Of a DNA stretch of 32,039 bases, positions 7,697 to 15,689 are shown one piece after another. Under the pieces are notes generated by a model, which saw only the letters and a program-made list of their open reading frames with translations, was not told the DNA's origin and ran no database searches. Origin of the DNA: Deltaproteobacteria bacterium (GTDB lineage: Bacteria; Desulfobacterota; DSM-4660; Desulfatiglandales; Desulfatiglandaceae); contig JABGPV010000021.1 of assembly GCA_018644785.1 (NCBI GenBank), forward strand, positions 1 to 32,039. The letters run 5' to 3'. The first letter of the stretch is position 1. Each line of letters opens with the position of its first letter. The position numbers and the translations under genes are program-made.

Positions 7697-8763
7697 CCCG
7701 CAACTGGCACATAAGATCATACCGGGATGGGGATGAAAACCAAATCCTCAAGCTTCGCCAGTCGGTATTCGGCGATCTTGATCCGGTGCGCCTCAAAGAA
7801 CCCACCTGGCAGTGGCAGTTTCAAAACAACCCCTCAGGCAAAGCGGTCTGCTTCCTGGCCGAATCAAACGGCGAGATCGTCGGCCAGTATGTGACCATTC
7901 CCACCCGATTTTCCATTCACGGCAAAAAAACCCGAGTCGCATTTTCCTGCGACACCATGATTCACCCCGAATACCGCCGTCAGGGCATGTTTTCTGCTTT
8001 GGCGCGTGAAGTGTATGATCACCTGGAAACCCAATGCAACATCCACCTGGTGTGGGGATTTCCCAACGATCAGTCCCGGCCCGGTTTCACCGGACAACTG
8101 GGCTGGCGGATGCTGCCCACCATACCCCTGATGGTGATGCCCATCAGACCCCTGTCCATGATCTTTAACGCCCTTCCGTTGCTTAACAAAATGCTTAAAA
8201 GCCCTCCGGCTCCAATAGAGACGAATACTGACATGGCTTTTTCCACCAAAATTCAAGGGCTTCACATAAGCCCCATTGAGCACTTTGACGAAGCCTTTCA
8301 TGCCCTCTGGCAGAACCATTCAACCATAGCCCCGGTAATACAGGTTCGAGACAGACGCTACCTTCAATGGCGATATATTTCGGTCCCCGAATTCGGCTAT
8401 CGGCCCTTTGCCGTTCTGCATGATGGACGGCTGCTGGGTTATCTGGTTATCAGGATGATGGCATTAAAAGGCCAGATGTTCGGGGTTCTGGTGGATGTGT
8501 TTCCCTTCCCGATGGGGTCGGTTTTGGTAATTCATGAAATTTTTTCCTTTTCACGACAATACGTCAAAGCGCACGGGGGGGATTTCCTGACTTGTCTCCT
8601 CCCCCGGAGGGAAGCGGGAATTCTGAAAAGGGCCGGTTTCAGAAGGGTCCCTGAAATCATCAACCCCAAACCGTGGCGACTGGGGTATCGATGGGCGGGG
8701 AAGGGTCCTTCGGAGGACCTGGATGACTGGCATGTCGCTTATGGCGATACGGATGTGGTTTGA
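7693..8763 (+). CDS. GNAT-family N-acetyltransferase-like protein
   Basis: A 356-aa protein starting with ATG that overlaps the radical SAM stop by 4 bp. The N-terminal half has the GNAT layout: IRSYRDGDENQILKLRQ, an FLAESNGEIVGQYV strand pair, then FSCDTMIHPEYRRQGMF with the acetyl-CoA pyrophosphate-binding RRQGMF loop (about residues 95-100). The C-terminal half (about 190-350) contains a second GNAT-like fold with LGYLVIRMM and ends in GFRRVPEIINPKPWRLGYR. It is probably cytoplasmic. Being last in the hpnK operon, it may acylate a hopanoid head group or another lipid-linked amine, but that is inference. It ends just before a heptamer repeat and a convergent glycosyltransferase. Confidence 0.75.
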   Translation: MTRNWHIRSYRDGDENQILKLRQSVFGDLDPVRLKEPTWQWQFQNNPSGKAVCFLAESNGEIVGQYVTIPTRFSIHGKKTRVAFSCDTMIHPEYRRQGMFSALAREVYDHLETQCNIHLVWGFPNDQSRPGFTGQLGWRMLPTIPLMVMPIRPLSMIFNALPLLNKMLKSPPAPIETNTDMAFSTKIQGLHISPIEHFDEAFHALWQNHSTIAPVIQVRDRRYLQWRYISVPEFGYRPFAVLHDGRLLGYLVIRMMALKGQMFGVLVDVFPFPMGSVLVIHEIFSFSRQYVKAHGGDFLTCLLPRREAGILKRAGFRRVPEIINPKPWRLGYRWAGKGPSEDLDDWHVAYGDTDVV

Positions 8764-8778
8764 TTGTTTTGGTGTGAG

Positions 8779-8813
8779 GTTTGAAGTTTGAAGTTTAAGG
8801 TTTAAAGTTTAAG
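8779..8813. repeat. Five tandem heptamers (GTTTRAR) between convergent genes
   Basis: Units are GTTTGAA, GTTTGAA, GTTTAAG, GTTTAAA and GTTTAAG, followed by a partial GGGTTTGG. The array lies 3' of the GNAT gene and covers the stop codon (8795-8797) and last codons of the minus-strand glycosyltransferase. The 7-bp period is not a multiple of 3, so copy-number change would alter that protein's C terminus. Confidence 0.8.
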
Positions 8814-9508
8814 GGTTTGGATTTCAGCCACAACCGGAATAGATTTCCGAATTTATACAGTCCTTCATGGAACAGATTGAAACGGCTTTCCCGCATGTCC
8901 GTACATTTGACCGGAATCTCTAGAAGTTTGCAGCCATCCCGGGAAGCCCGGTGAACAATTGCCACCACGTAGAAGGTATGGTCATCTATGTGCTCAAGAT
9001 ATCGTTTCACCAGGTCTTTTCGGTATCCTTTTGCCGCGATGGAATAGTCGTGATAATTGATGTGCAGCAATCGCCCGGCCAGGCGGATAAAGAGGTTGCT
9101 GGCTGCTTTTCGAGACCATGAGCGTTGTTGTTCCCCCGTAATTTTGCTTCCGATGACCATATCCGAACGATCCAGCAGCCGGCAGGCCTCGGGGATGAAA
9201 TCAAGGCTGATGGAAAGATCCATGTCCACAGTGATAATCCGATCGTAGGCGGCCATCCTGATCCCTTCCCGGAATGCCCGTCCCACACCCCTGGATTCCA
9301 GATGAAAAAATCGGACCGAATCATGTTCTTTACTCAATTTCCCTCCCAGATGCACCGTGCCATCCGTGGAGCCGTTGCTGCCCAAAATCACCTCATAAGA
9401 CCGCTTCAGCACATCCAGGAATGCCAGCAGCCGGCGGGTATTTTTCACCAGCAGGTCTTCCTCGTTGTACACCGGGATAAAAATCGTAATGCCGGAATCT
9501 GACATCAT
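8795..9508 (-). CDS. GT2 family glycosyltransferase, DPM1-like
   Basis: A 237-aa GT-A fold glycosyltransferase. It has IFIPVYNEEDLL near the N terminus, SNGSTDGT for nucleotide-sugar binding and the metal-binding DMDLS (D95, D97). It is like dolichyl/undecaprenyl-phosphate sugar synthases, which move a hexose from a nucleotide sugar to a polyprenyl phosphate at the inner face of the membrane. Unlike GtrB/ArnC it has no C-terminal membrane spans. Its start overlaps the upstream membrane protein by 4 bp (ATGA), so the two are coupled, consistent with making the lipid-linked donor for that GT-C-like protein. The last residues are encoded in heptamer repeat sequence, so the C terminus may be variable. 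Confidence 0.85.
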   Translation of the reverse strand: MMSDSGITIFIPVYNEEDLLVKNTRRLLAFLDVLKRSYEVILGSNGSTDGTVHLGGKLSKEHDSVRFFHLESRGVGRAFREGIRMAAYDRIITVDMDLSISLDFIPEACRLLDRSDMVIGSKITGEQQRSWSRKAASNLFIRLAGRLLHINYHDYSIAAKGYRKDLVKRYLEHIDDHTFYVVAIVHRASRDGCKLLEIPVKCTDMRESRFNLFHEGLYKFGNLFRLWLKSKPLNFKP

Positions 9509-12132
9509 ACCGCAGGCATCTCCTGTAGCCGGTCTTTTGCAAAATTGGCCCAGATACTCCCGGAAAACTGATCAACGGTTTTCTGAAACCAGACACGCGC
9601 CTGACCGGTTTTGCCCTGGTGCAGATAGCAAAGCCCCATGTGGTACAGGACCTCCGCAGCCCGGGACGTTTCCGGATAGGTTTCCATGAGCCATTCAAGT
9701 GACTGAAGTGTCTGTTCCCAGTCTTTTTCACGGTAGTGGCACATGGCATAATGATATGCAGCCTGATCCACGATAATGGTCTGGGGAAATTTTTCCATCA
9801 CCTGGCGAAAATAGATTCTGGCGCTATCGTAATTCTCCTCTGTAAACGCCTTGATGCCCTGATTGTAGGGAAGCACCGGGAATTGGGGGGACAATCGGAC
9901 CAGAAAATAAATCATCATCAGGACCACGAGACCCGATCCGACACAAACCGCTTTGAAAGCATAACGGTCAAACCCTTTTGAAAACCGTTCTCTGACCATT
10001 GCGATCCTGGGATATAGAACCAGAAACAGAATGGCCATCACTGAAAGTAAAACGCCTACGTAGTCCGGCCAGGTTTGTCCATAAGAAAGCCGGACCGTGC
10101 TTTTCCGGGGATAGATCAGCATGAATGCGGGCGATACCCGATAGATTTGATCCGCCCCTTCCACCTTCCAGTTGGGATGATAGGACATCTTGATCAGAAG
10201 GGGTTTTCCGGGTGACGCATTTTCAATCACAATTTCATCTTCTCCAACCAGCTCCCGGATCGGACCGGCCAGCTCTAAAGGCACCTTTGGAAGGGTTTTT
10301 ACGTCGGGATCTTTCAAAAAATGAAACCTGCTGCGGTCCTTTTGATCCGCCTTATCTTTGAACACCAGTGGAACAGAGAGATCCCCCAGGCGGAACCATT
10401 TGTAGGATAATTTGCGCCAGTCTTTCGTTGAGACCATGACCGGCTTTTGAATGAGCGGTTCCACGTATTTGCCGGAATTGCCCCTGACCCGGTGAACTTC
10501 AAAGGGGCCGGACCGGTAAGAGAAATCAAACAAGGGGGATCTTGTGGCCGCGTAAATGGTCTCCGGTTCCACCAGGACGACCTCCCCCACATTGAACAGT
10601 TTCAGATGCTCATGGGCCTTCTCCAGATTAAACCGTGAATAGTTGTAATTGGGAATGGGCGTAGAAGGCTTTTGAGACAGTTCCGATTGCAGATAAAAGA
10701 TAAAGGGAACCGACAGGCTGCCTTGAATGTAAACCCCTTCAAGCGTAGACCTGCCGGAAAAAAACGGCAGGTTTTCAAAAGCCCGCACCGTGCCCGCCCC
10801 CTGGTTCCGCATACTGTGCTCATAAACGACCCTGGCGTCTTTTTCGTCACCCCTTAAGAATTCATTGACGGCATTAAAGGGCTTCCACAGGGCCTTTGCC
10901 TCAAAGCCGGCGTAGTTGGACCTCGCCCAACTCCTGCAGATGGTCTCCCGGCTGTCCACCCACAGGAACGTCAGCACCAGGACCACCAGGACACCCAGCA
11001 TTTTCTGGGTGCGGGGGACGGAAACCAATGACCATAAGAACGCGCCCCCGATGACCAGGGAAAACTGAAAAAAGGGCAGAAATCGAATATCCACCAGGCC
11101 GAGCCGATACCCGATGAAGTACATGGCCAGGCCGGAAAAGGCGATAAACCAAACATAGGCCCAGGGTTTTGGCAACAGGCCCGGACCATTCCTACTGCGC
11201 CTGAAAAACATCCATACGGTTCCAACCACCCCAAAAGCCATGAACGGATAGAGGATGACAGGCAAAACCTCCCGCAGGATCTGATCCCAGCTGAAAAAGA
11301 TCCACAGGATACTGAACCGGGTGGTATAGGGGAGAAAGGCCATGAGGGGAATCAACCAGAACCCCATGAGACAGAACGCCAGGGTGTTGATTAACAGCAG
11401 CCGCTTCAAGTTGGGTCTAAAATTCTTCCTGGAGATGAGGAAAAACAGTGAGGAAAACAGCGCTCCCAGGAGGGTGTATCCGTGGCATAATCCCACCAAA
11501 GAGAGTACGACCGCATTGATTCGAAGCCCTTTGTTTTCAGACATGAACCGGTACAGCAAGCCCAGCCACAAAACCGCCAGGGAAAAGCCTAAGCTGTAAC
11601 AGAATGTGCCGGCCAGGGTGCTGGGGATATTGCCGCCCCACATGGAATTCCCCTCCATAAAGAGAAACGAAAGGGAAAACAAGGCGCCCGTAACGGGGAT
11701 GGGAAACAGCTGTTTGAGAAAACGAAAGAAAAAATACGTACAGAGGGGAAGCAAAAAAGTGCCCATTACGGTGGTCAATTTAAAGGCAATCTGCAGCGGC
11801 ATTACCCACGACAACACCGTCATGATCAGAAACGGCAACGGAAAGTAGTTCTGGAGCATGGGAAATCCTGCCAGGTTCCCCTGACACCATCCGGAAATCT
11901 TCCCCTTCGGCAACAGATGGTCCTTCAAATACTGGGCCGTGTAGTAATGGGACCCCGTATCCCCGCCGGTGGCAATGTTTTTTGAAAAAAGGGAGGCCGG
12001 TTCTAAATAACAGAGAAGAAAAGCAAAAACTGCCCCCATCATCAGGAGATCAAAGAGCATTATTCTCTTTTCGCTACCCTGTTCTATTACCGTCATTTCG
12101 CTTTTATCAGGCCTTTCAAAGGGTTTTCGCAC
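9505..12132 (-). CDS. Multi-spanning membrane protein (PTPS-related / GT-C-like) with C-terminal TPR tail
   Basis: An 875-aa protein. Residues about 22-390 hold some ten hydrophobic spans with the GGDTGSHYYTAQYLKDHLLP loop typical of the '6-pyruvoyl-tetrahydropterin synthase-related' membrane family, which resembles GT-C glycosyltransferases. An extracytoplasmic domain follows (about 400-690, ending in a YHPNWKVEGADQIYRVSP segment), then two more spans (about 693-760). Finally come about 110 residues of TPR-like helices (YNQGIKAFTEENYDSARIYF, YHYAMCHYREKDWEQTLQSL, YHMGLCYLHQGKTGQARVWF) of BamD/YbgF style. It likely transfers a sugar from the polyprenyl carrier made by the coupled GT2 to an extracytoplasmic acceptor. 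The GTG start at 12132 has no clear ribosome-binding site; ATG at 12096 is an alternative. Confidence 0.75.
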   Translation of the reverse strand: MRKPFERPDKSEMTVIEQGSEKRIMLFDLLMMGAVFAFLLCYLEPASLFSKNIATGGDTGSHYYTAQYLKDHLLPKGKISGWCQGNLAGFPMLQNYFPLPFLIMTVLSWVMPLQIAFKLTTVMGTFLLPLCTYFFFRFLKQLFPIPVTGALFSLSFLFMEGNSMWGGNIPSTLAGTFCYSLGFSLAVLWLGLLYRFMSENKGLRINAVVLSLVGLCHGYTLLGALFSSLFFLISRKNFRPNLKRLLLINTLAFCLMGFWLIPLMAFLPYTTRFSILWIFFSWDQILREVLPVILYPFMAFGVVGTVWMFFRRSRNGPGLLPKPWAYVWFIAFSGLAMYFIGYRLGLVDIRFLPFFQFSLVIGGAFLWSLVSVPRTQKMLGVLVVLVLTFLWVDSRETICRSWARSNYAGFEAKALWKPFNAVNEFLRGDEKDARVVYEHSMRNQGAGTVRAFENLPFFSGRSTLEGVYIQGSLSVPFIFYLQSELSQKPSTPIPNYNYSRFNLEKAHEHLKLFNVGEVVLVEPETIYAATRSPLFDFSYRSGPFEVHRVRGNSGKYVEPLIQKPVMVSTKDWRKLSYKWFRLGDLSVPLVFKDKADQKDRSRFHFLKDPDVKTLPKVPLELAGPIRELVGEDEIVIENASPGKPLLIKMSYHPNWKVEGADQIYRVSPAFMLIYPRKSTVRLSYGQTWPDYVGVLLSVMAILFLVLYPRIAMVRERFSKGFDRYAFKAVCVGSGLVVLMMIYFLVRLSPQFPVLPYNQGIKAFTEENYDSARIYFRQVMEKFPQTIIVDQAAYHYAMCHYREKDWEQTLQSLEWLMETYPETSRAAEVLYHMGLCYLHQGKTGQARVWFQKTVDQFSGSIWANFAKDRLQEMPAV

Positions 12133-12282
12133 CCAAACTGAAAATGTGAAAGCCTATCCACGGATACCACCCATGTCAACAAAAAGCACGGGGATCGTAG
12201 AAATTGCGATGTTAACATGTCATAAATCTTGAAATCAATTGACTTAATTCCTTGTTGACCTACTGATTCCCTGAAAAAAACC

Positions 12283-12312
12283 TTGACATATGCGGCTCTT
12301 TTAAGCTTGAAT
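12283..12312 (+). promoter_or_regulatory. Candidate sigma-70 promoter for the surface-protein locus
   Basis: TTGACA at 12283-12288 and TTGAAT at 12307-12312 are separated by 18 bp. The -35 is perfect; the -10 matches four of six consensus positions. It lies about 107 bp before the TPR/beta-barrel gene in a 287-bp intergenic region that otherwise holds no gene. Confidence 0.4.
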
Positions 12313-12366
12313 CGCGCTAAGCATTCATTTGTTCGGCTCCATCAATTTCTCAAATCTGGCTAAATA

Positions 12367-12384
12367 TAAATGGGAACCCATTTA
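12367..12384. promoter_or_regulatory. 18-bp inverted repeat, candidate operator
   Basis: TAAATGGG, then AA, then CCCATTTA: 8-bp perfect arms with a 2-bp centre. It lies 35 bp before the GTG start of the TPR/beta-barrel gene and just downstream of the candidate promoter, a suitable place for a repressor site. It is too tight a palindrome for a good RNA hairpin and has no U-tract. Confidence 0.45.
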
Positions 12385-12419
12385 AAAAATAGCTGGATAA
12401 TCCTTTATCGGGTGAACAT

Positions 12420-14192
12420 GTGAAGTCCGCTGATGCCAAAAGTGTGGAACCTACCTGTATGTTTCGACCTTACCACCGAATTAGAATCGCCGCTTTGATA
12501 ACAACCCTTTTCTGTTTTGGGATGGCATCACAGGCCTCTGGCGCTCCCGAGGGAAATCAAGAACCTTTGCAATCCCACGCGGGTGGGAACATCAATTTAG
12601 AGCAAGTATTCTTCATCAAGAATTCTCTTGCCGGGGAAAAGGCGCCGCTGTCACGCCCCACCGGCAGCCCGCCAAGAGAAACAGCCCCTGAAGAGGAATC
12701 CACGGCCATGGACATTTTCATGGATGGCGTCGATGCCCTGGATATGGAAGACTTCGAGGAAGCCGCCAGGCTTTTTGAAAAAGCATCCGTCATGGAACCT
12801 CAAAACCTGGAACACCAATATTATCTAGGCGTTGCCTATGTACGGCTCAAGAAAAACCGTGAGGCCCTGGAAATATTCGAATCCCTGGTAACTGAGGCGC
12901 CGAAGCTTTTTTTCAAGGCATATTTCGACATCGCTACCATCTACAGCAGCGAAAAAAAATACGAAAAAGCCATTGAAACCCTTCAAAAGGCGGAGAAACT
13001 CGAACCCGATAGCGGCCGTGTGTTTCTGGATATGGGCTACGCCTATAAGGATTCGGGGAATTACGGCCAGGCCATCAAGTGCTTCAGCCGCGCAAAGGAA
13101 CTGGATCCTCAATTAAACCAGATATCGATCTATATGACCGGCGCCACCTACCTTGAGGAGGAACAATTTGATCAGGCAGCCCAAATGTTCAAGAAAACGG
13201 TTGAACTGGGTCCTGAAACACCCCTGGCTGAAAGTGCCCGGCAAACCATCCCCCGCGTTGAAGAGGCCGCATGGGGTCGCAAACCGTGGTATCTGTTCAC
13301 CTCCTTTAACTGGGGCTATGACGACAATGTGGCCCGTGACCCGTTACAAGAAGTCACAGGGGGACCCGTCACCGGCGGAATCGGAAAAGGGGATCAATAC
13401 CAGATTTTTTTCCTGAGGAGCGGGTATAAACTCCTGAACCAGAAAGATATGGAGGTGGGTGTGGGCTACACCCTTTTTTCCCTGGGGTACCGGGACTGGA
13501 CGGTCGCCAATGTGACCTCCCACAGTCCCCATGCGTATTTCCAGGCGGATTGGGACCCCGTCTTTTTCCGATTTCAGTATGACTTCAGTTATTTTTATTC
13601 CGGTGGGAAAAAACAGAGCATCAACCCCCCCATTTACCTGACCTTTGCCAACAATTCCTCCGCCCGGCTTCGCATGCACAGTTTTATGCCCACCATCAGC
13701 ATCCTTGAACCCTATGATCTAAGAACCGATATAAACCTGGTTTACCAGATTAAGGATTACCTGGACGGTGTGACCGGTGACGCCTCGCGCTACGGCGCCG
13801 ACGTTACGCAATCCTACCAGATCCCCGGCACCCAGTGCCTGCCCAGAATCGGATATCGAACCGCTTACGAGCCGTCTGCCGATGACCCTTCCACCTACAG
13901 CTACCATGAGTTGATGGTCGGGGTCGCGGCCAACATCTATTGGGACATATGGGGAGACCTCTCTTTTGCCTACATGCGGACCCATTACCCTGATTTCACT
14001 CGCACCGACGGCCGCAGGGACAGTACCTATACCACGACTTTTTCCCTGAAGCGATATTTGATGGAACGACTCCTGCTTTCTTTTCTATTTATTCATATGA
14101 AGAATGATTCCGATTACGTATCGCTTAGTGGTGAAGATCTCTTCACGTTTAAGAAAAATATATATTCACTTGAGATTTCATATGTGTTTTAA
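12420..14192 (+). CDS. TPR-repeat outer-membrane beta-barrel protein (Slam-like layout)
   Basis: A 590-aa exported protein. From the GTG at 12420 a 13-residue lead precedes MFRPYHRIRI and a hydrophobic core ending ASQASGA; ATG at 12459 would give a tidier signal peptide and may be the true start. Residues about 95-285 hold four to five TPR units (AMDIFMDGVDALDMEDFEEA, YYLGVAYVRLKKNREALEIF, IATIYSSEKKYEKAIETLQK, DMGYAYKDSGNYGQAIKCF). Residues about 290-590 are alternating amphipathic strands starting FNWGYDDNV and ending YSLEISYVF, with the C-terminal phenylalanine typical of BAM-assembled barrels. A periplasmic TPR domain plus a roughly 300-residue barrel is the layout of Slam and PgaA-type exporters. 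It leads a probable operon with the FecR gene 59 bp downstream. The exported partner is unknown; the neighbouring giants are the obvious candidates. Confidence 0.8.
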   Translation: MKSADAKSVEPTCMFRPYHRIRIAALITTLFCFGMASQASGAPEGNQEPLQSHAGGNINLEQVFFIKNSLAGEKAPLSRPTGSPPRETAPEEESTAMDIFMDGVDALDMEDFEEAARLFEKASVMEPQNLEHQYYLGVAYVRLKKNREALEIFESLVTEAPKLFFKAYFDIATIYSSEKKYEKAIETLQKAEKLEPDSGRVFLDMGYAYKDSGNYGQAIKCFSRAKELDPQLNQISIYMTGATYLEEEQFDQAAQMFKKTVELGPETPLAESARQTIPRVEEAAWGRKPWYLFTSFNWGYDDNVARDPLQEVTGGPVTGGIGKGDQYQIFFLRSGYKLLNQKDMEVGVGYTLFSLGYRDWTVANVTSHSPHAYFQADWDPVFFRFQYDFSYFYSGGKKQSINPPIYLTFANNSSARLRMHSFMPTISILEPYDLRTDINLVYQIKDYLDGVTGDASRYGADVTQSYQIPGTQCLPRIGYRTAYEPSADDPSTYSYHELMVGVAANIYWDIWGDLSFAYMRTHYPDFTRTDGRRDSTYTTTFSLKRYLMERLLLSFLFIHMKNDSDYVSLSGEDLFTFKKNIYSLEISYVF

Positions 14193-14251
14193 TTATTCTA
14201 TAGCGTAAAGGCAACATGACTTAATAACCGCCATCAGGAAGGTAACGCACC

Positions 14252-15457
14252 ATGGTGAAAAATAATCGAACATCGCGACCAGCCCATGACAAAACCAGGC
14301 ACGGGCTCTGTTTTTTCATCCTGCTGCTGATAATCCTTCTCCCCTTCACCGCCCTTGCCAACGATGTGATCGGTGAAATCAAGCGCGTTAAGGGGTCCGC
14401 AACCGTGTCCAGGGAAGGCGTTTCAAAACCGATGAAGGCAACCCGGGGTATGCCGCTGTTTCTGCACGACCAGATCAAAACCGGACCGGATTCAAGGCTG
14501 CGAATCGTATTCAAAGACGGCAGCTACATGACCATGGGTGAAAAAGCGAATCTCCATCTGGACCAGTTTGAGTTCGATGCCAAAAAGAAGGAGCGAAACG
14601 CCGGGTTTCGCGTGATGTCAGGCAAGTTGAAGGTGTTCGCAAAAGACCTGTTGAAATTCAAGAAAAGGGCTTTTAATGTCAAGACTCCCACCGCCGTTAT
14701 CGGTGTTCGCGGCACCGTCTATATGGTCTGGGTGGTGGATCAAAATATTACCCAGGTCGTTTGTTTTGAGGGCATGATAGAGGTCGCCAATCAGTTCGAT
14801 CCATCTCAGTATGTGGATCTTACCAACGGCTTTTCTACTGATGTGATAAAGGATCTGCCGCCCTCGACGAAAGTTCTCCTGAACGAAGAACAAATGCAGG
14901 AGCTTCAGAAATCCCTGGGTGAAACCACATTAACCGAAACAACGGTAGAGGAGACAACGGAAGAGTCAACCACCACCATAGCCACCACAACCGAAGCAAC
15001 CACAACTGTGACCTCAACAACGGCCCCGTCAACGACAACCTCAATACCCGAAACGACCACCACGACTCAGGCACCGTTGAAAGCCTTATCCGCTTCTTCA
15101 ACCACATCCACCACAACGACGACCACTACTACCACTACAACTACAACTACCACAACCACTACAACCACAACCACAACCACAACCACGACCACTACCACTA
15201 CCACAACAACGACAACTACCACAACAACAACGACGACCAGTTCAACCACCTCTACCACTTCCACGACCTCAACCACCTCTACCACTTCTACCACCACCTC
15301 TACTACCTCTACTACCTCTACTACGTCTACTACCTCTACTACGTCTACCACTTCCACGACCTCAACCACCTCTACCAGTTCGACCACATACCCAACAACG
15401 ACCTCAACAACCACGACCTTGCCACCACTTCCAGGGCCGCCGGGACCACCGGGCTGA
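14252..15457 (+). CDS. Secreted FecR-domain protein with poly-threonine stalk and GPPGPPG end
   Basis: A 401-aa protein; GGAAGG lies 9 nt before the ATG. A signal peptide ends near PFTALA (residue 36). Residues about 38-160 form a FecR/periplasmic-type domain (VIGEIKRVKGSATVSREG, DQIKTGPDSRLRIVFKDGS, FNVKTPTAVIGVRGTVYMV). Unlike FecR sigma regulators it has no cytoplasmic anti-sigma part or internal membrane span. From about residue 225 it becomes Thr/Ser-rich, with 43 consecutive threonines (287-329), then Thr-Thr-Ser repeats to about 384 and a collagen-like PLPGPPGPPG terminus. The stalk could be O-glycosylated or cross the peptidoglycan. It is probably co-transcribed with the barrel protein upstream. 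The domain call is secure, the role is not known. Confidence 0.85.
   Translation: MVKNNRTSRPAHDKTRHGLCFFILLLIILLPFTALANDVIGEIKRVKGSATVSREGVSKPMKATRGMPLFLHDQIKTGPDSRLRIVFKDGSYMTMGEKANLHLDQFEFDAKKKERNAGFRVMSGKLKVFAKDLLKFKKRAFNVKTPTAVIGVRGTVYMVWVVDQNITQVVCFEGMIEVANQFDPSQYVDLTNGFSTDVIKDLPPSTKVLLNEEQMQELQKSLGETTLTETTVEETTEESTTTIATTTEATTTVTSTTAPSTTTSIPETTTTTQAPLKALSASSTTSTTTTTTTTTTTTTTTTTTTTTTTTTTTTTTTTTTTTTTTTTTTSSTTSTTSTTSTTSTTSTTTSTTSTTSTTSTTSTTSTTSTTSTTSTSSTTYPTTTSTTTTLPPLPGPPGPPG
15110..15390 (+). repeat. Low-complexity Thr then Thr-Thr-Ser coding repeat
   Basis: 15110-15238 is 43 successive ACN codons using all four synonymous forms in a mixed order. 15239-15390 is a run with a 9-bp period (such as ACCTCTACT) encoding Thr-Ser-Thr. 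Mixed codons in the first part argue that the poly-Thr is kept by selection and not by fresh slippage; the second part is more regular and looks recently expanded. Confidence 0.9.
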
Positions 15458-15567
15458 TGTTTTTTGGTAACCAATCTTGTTTGTTTCAATGACCCTCAGT
15501 GCCAATTTCGAAAAAGAATCAGGATATTTTTCATCCGCCGTAAACCCATTTTCCGTGGGGTTTCTCA

Positions 15568-15596
15568 TTGACCCGGATACTTTGAAGACGTATTAT
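15568..15596 (+). promoter_or_regulatory. Candidate sigma-70 promoter for the fibre-like gene
   Basis: TTGACC at 15568-15573 and TATTAT at 15591-15596 with a 17-bp spacer. Both boxes match five of six consensus positions at ideal spacing. The start at 15690 lies about 90 bp after the predicted transcription start, with AAAGGAGG just before it. Confidence 0.5.
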
Positions 15597-15689
15597 TCCA
15601 AAGATTGCAAACTCCAGTCGGCGTTTTTTAACGAGCCGCAGGATTTTTGGAAAAACCAGAAATTTTGCCCACCACAAAGGAGGCTTATG

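Noticed and set aside
15110..15390. Possible CRISPR-like array in the repeated region
   Set aside because: No regular repeat-spacer structure; it is an in-frame amino-acid repeat of a secreted protein, with no cas genes nearby.
15067..15489. Minus-strand frame encoding a long Val-Val-Glu repeat protein
   Set aside because: It is the reverse reading of the Thr/Ser repeat of the FecR gene; no ribosome-binding site or recognisable domain.
15477..15689. N-terminal extension of the fibre-like protein
   Set aside because: It contains a TTGACC-17-TATTAT promoter and precedes a strong ribosome-binding site and signal peptide at 15690.
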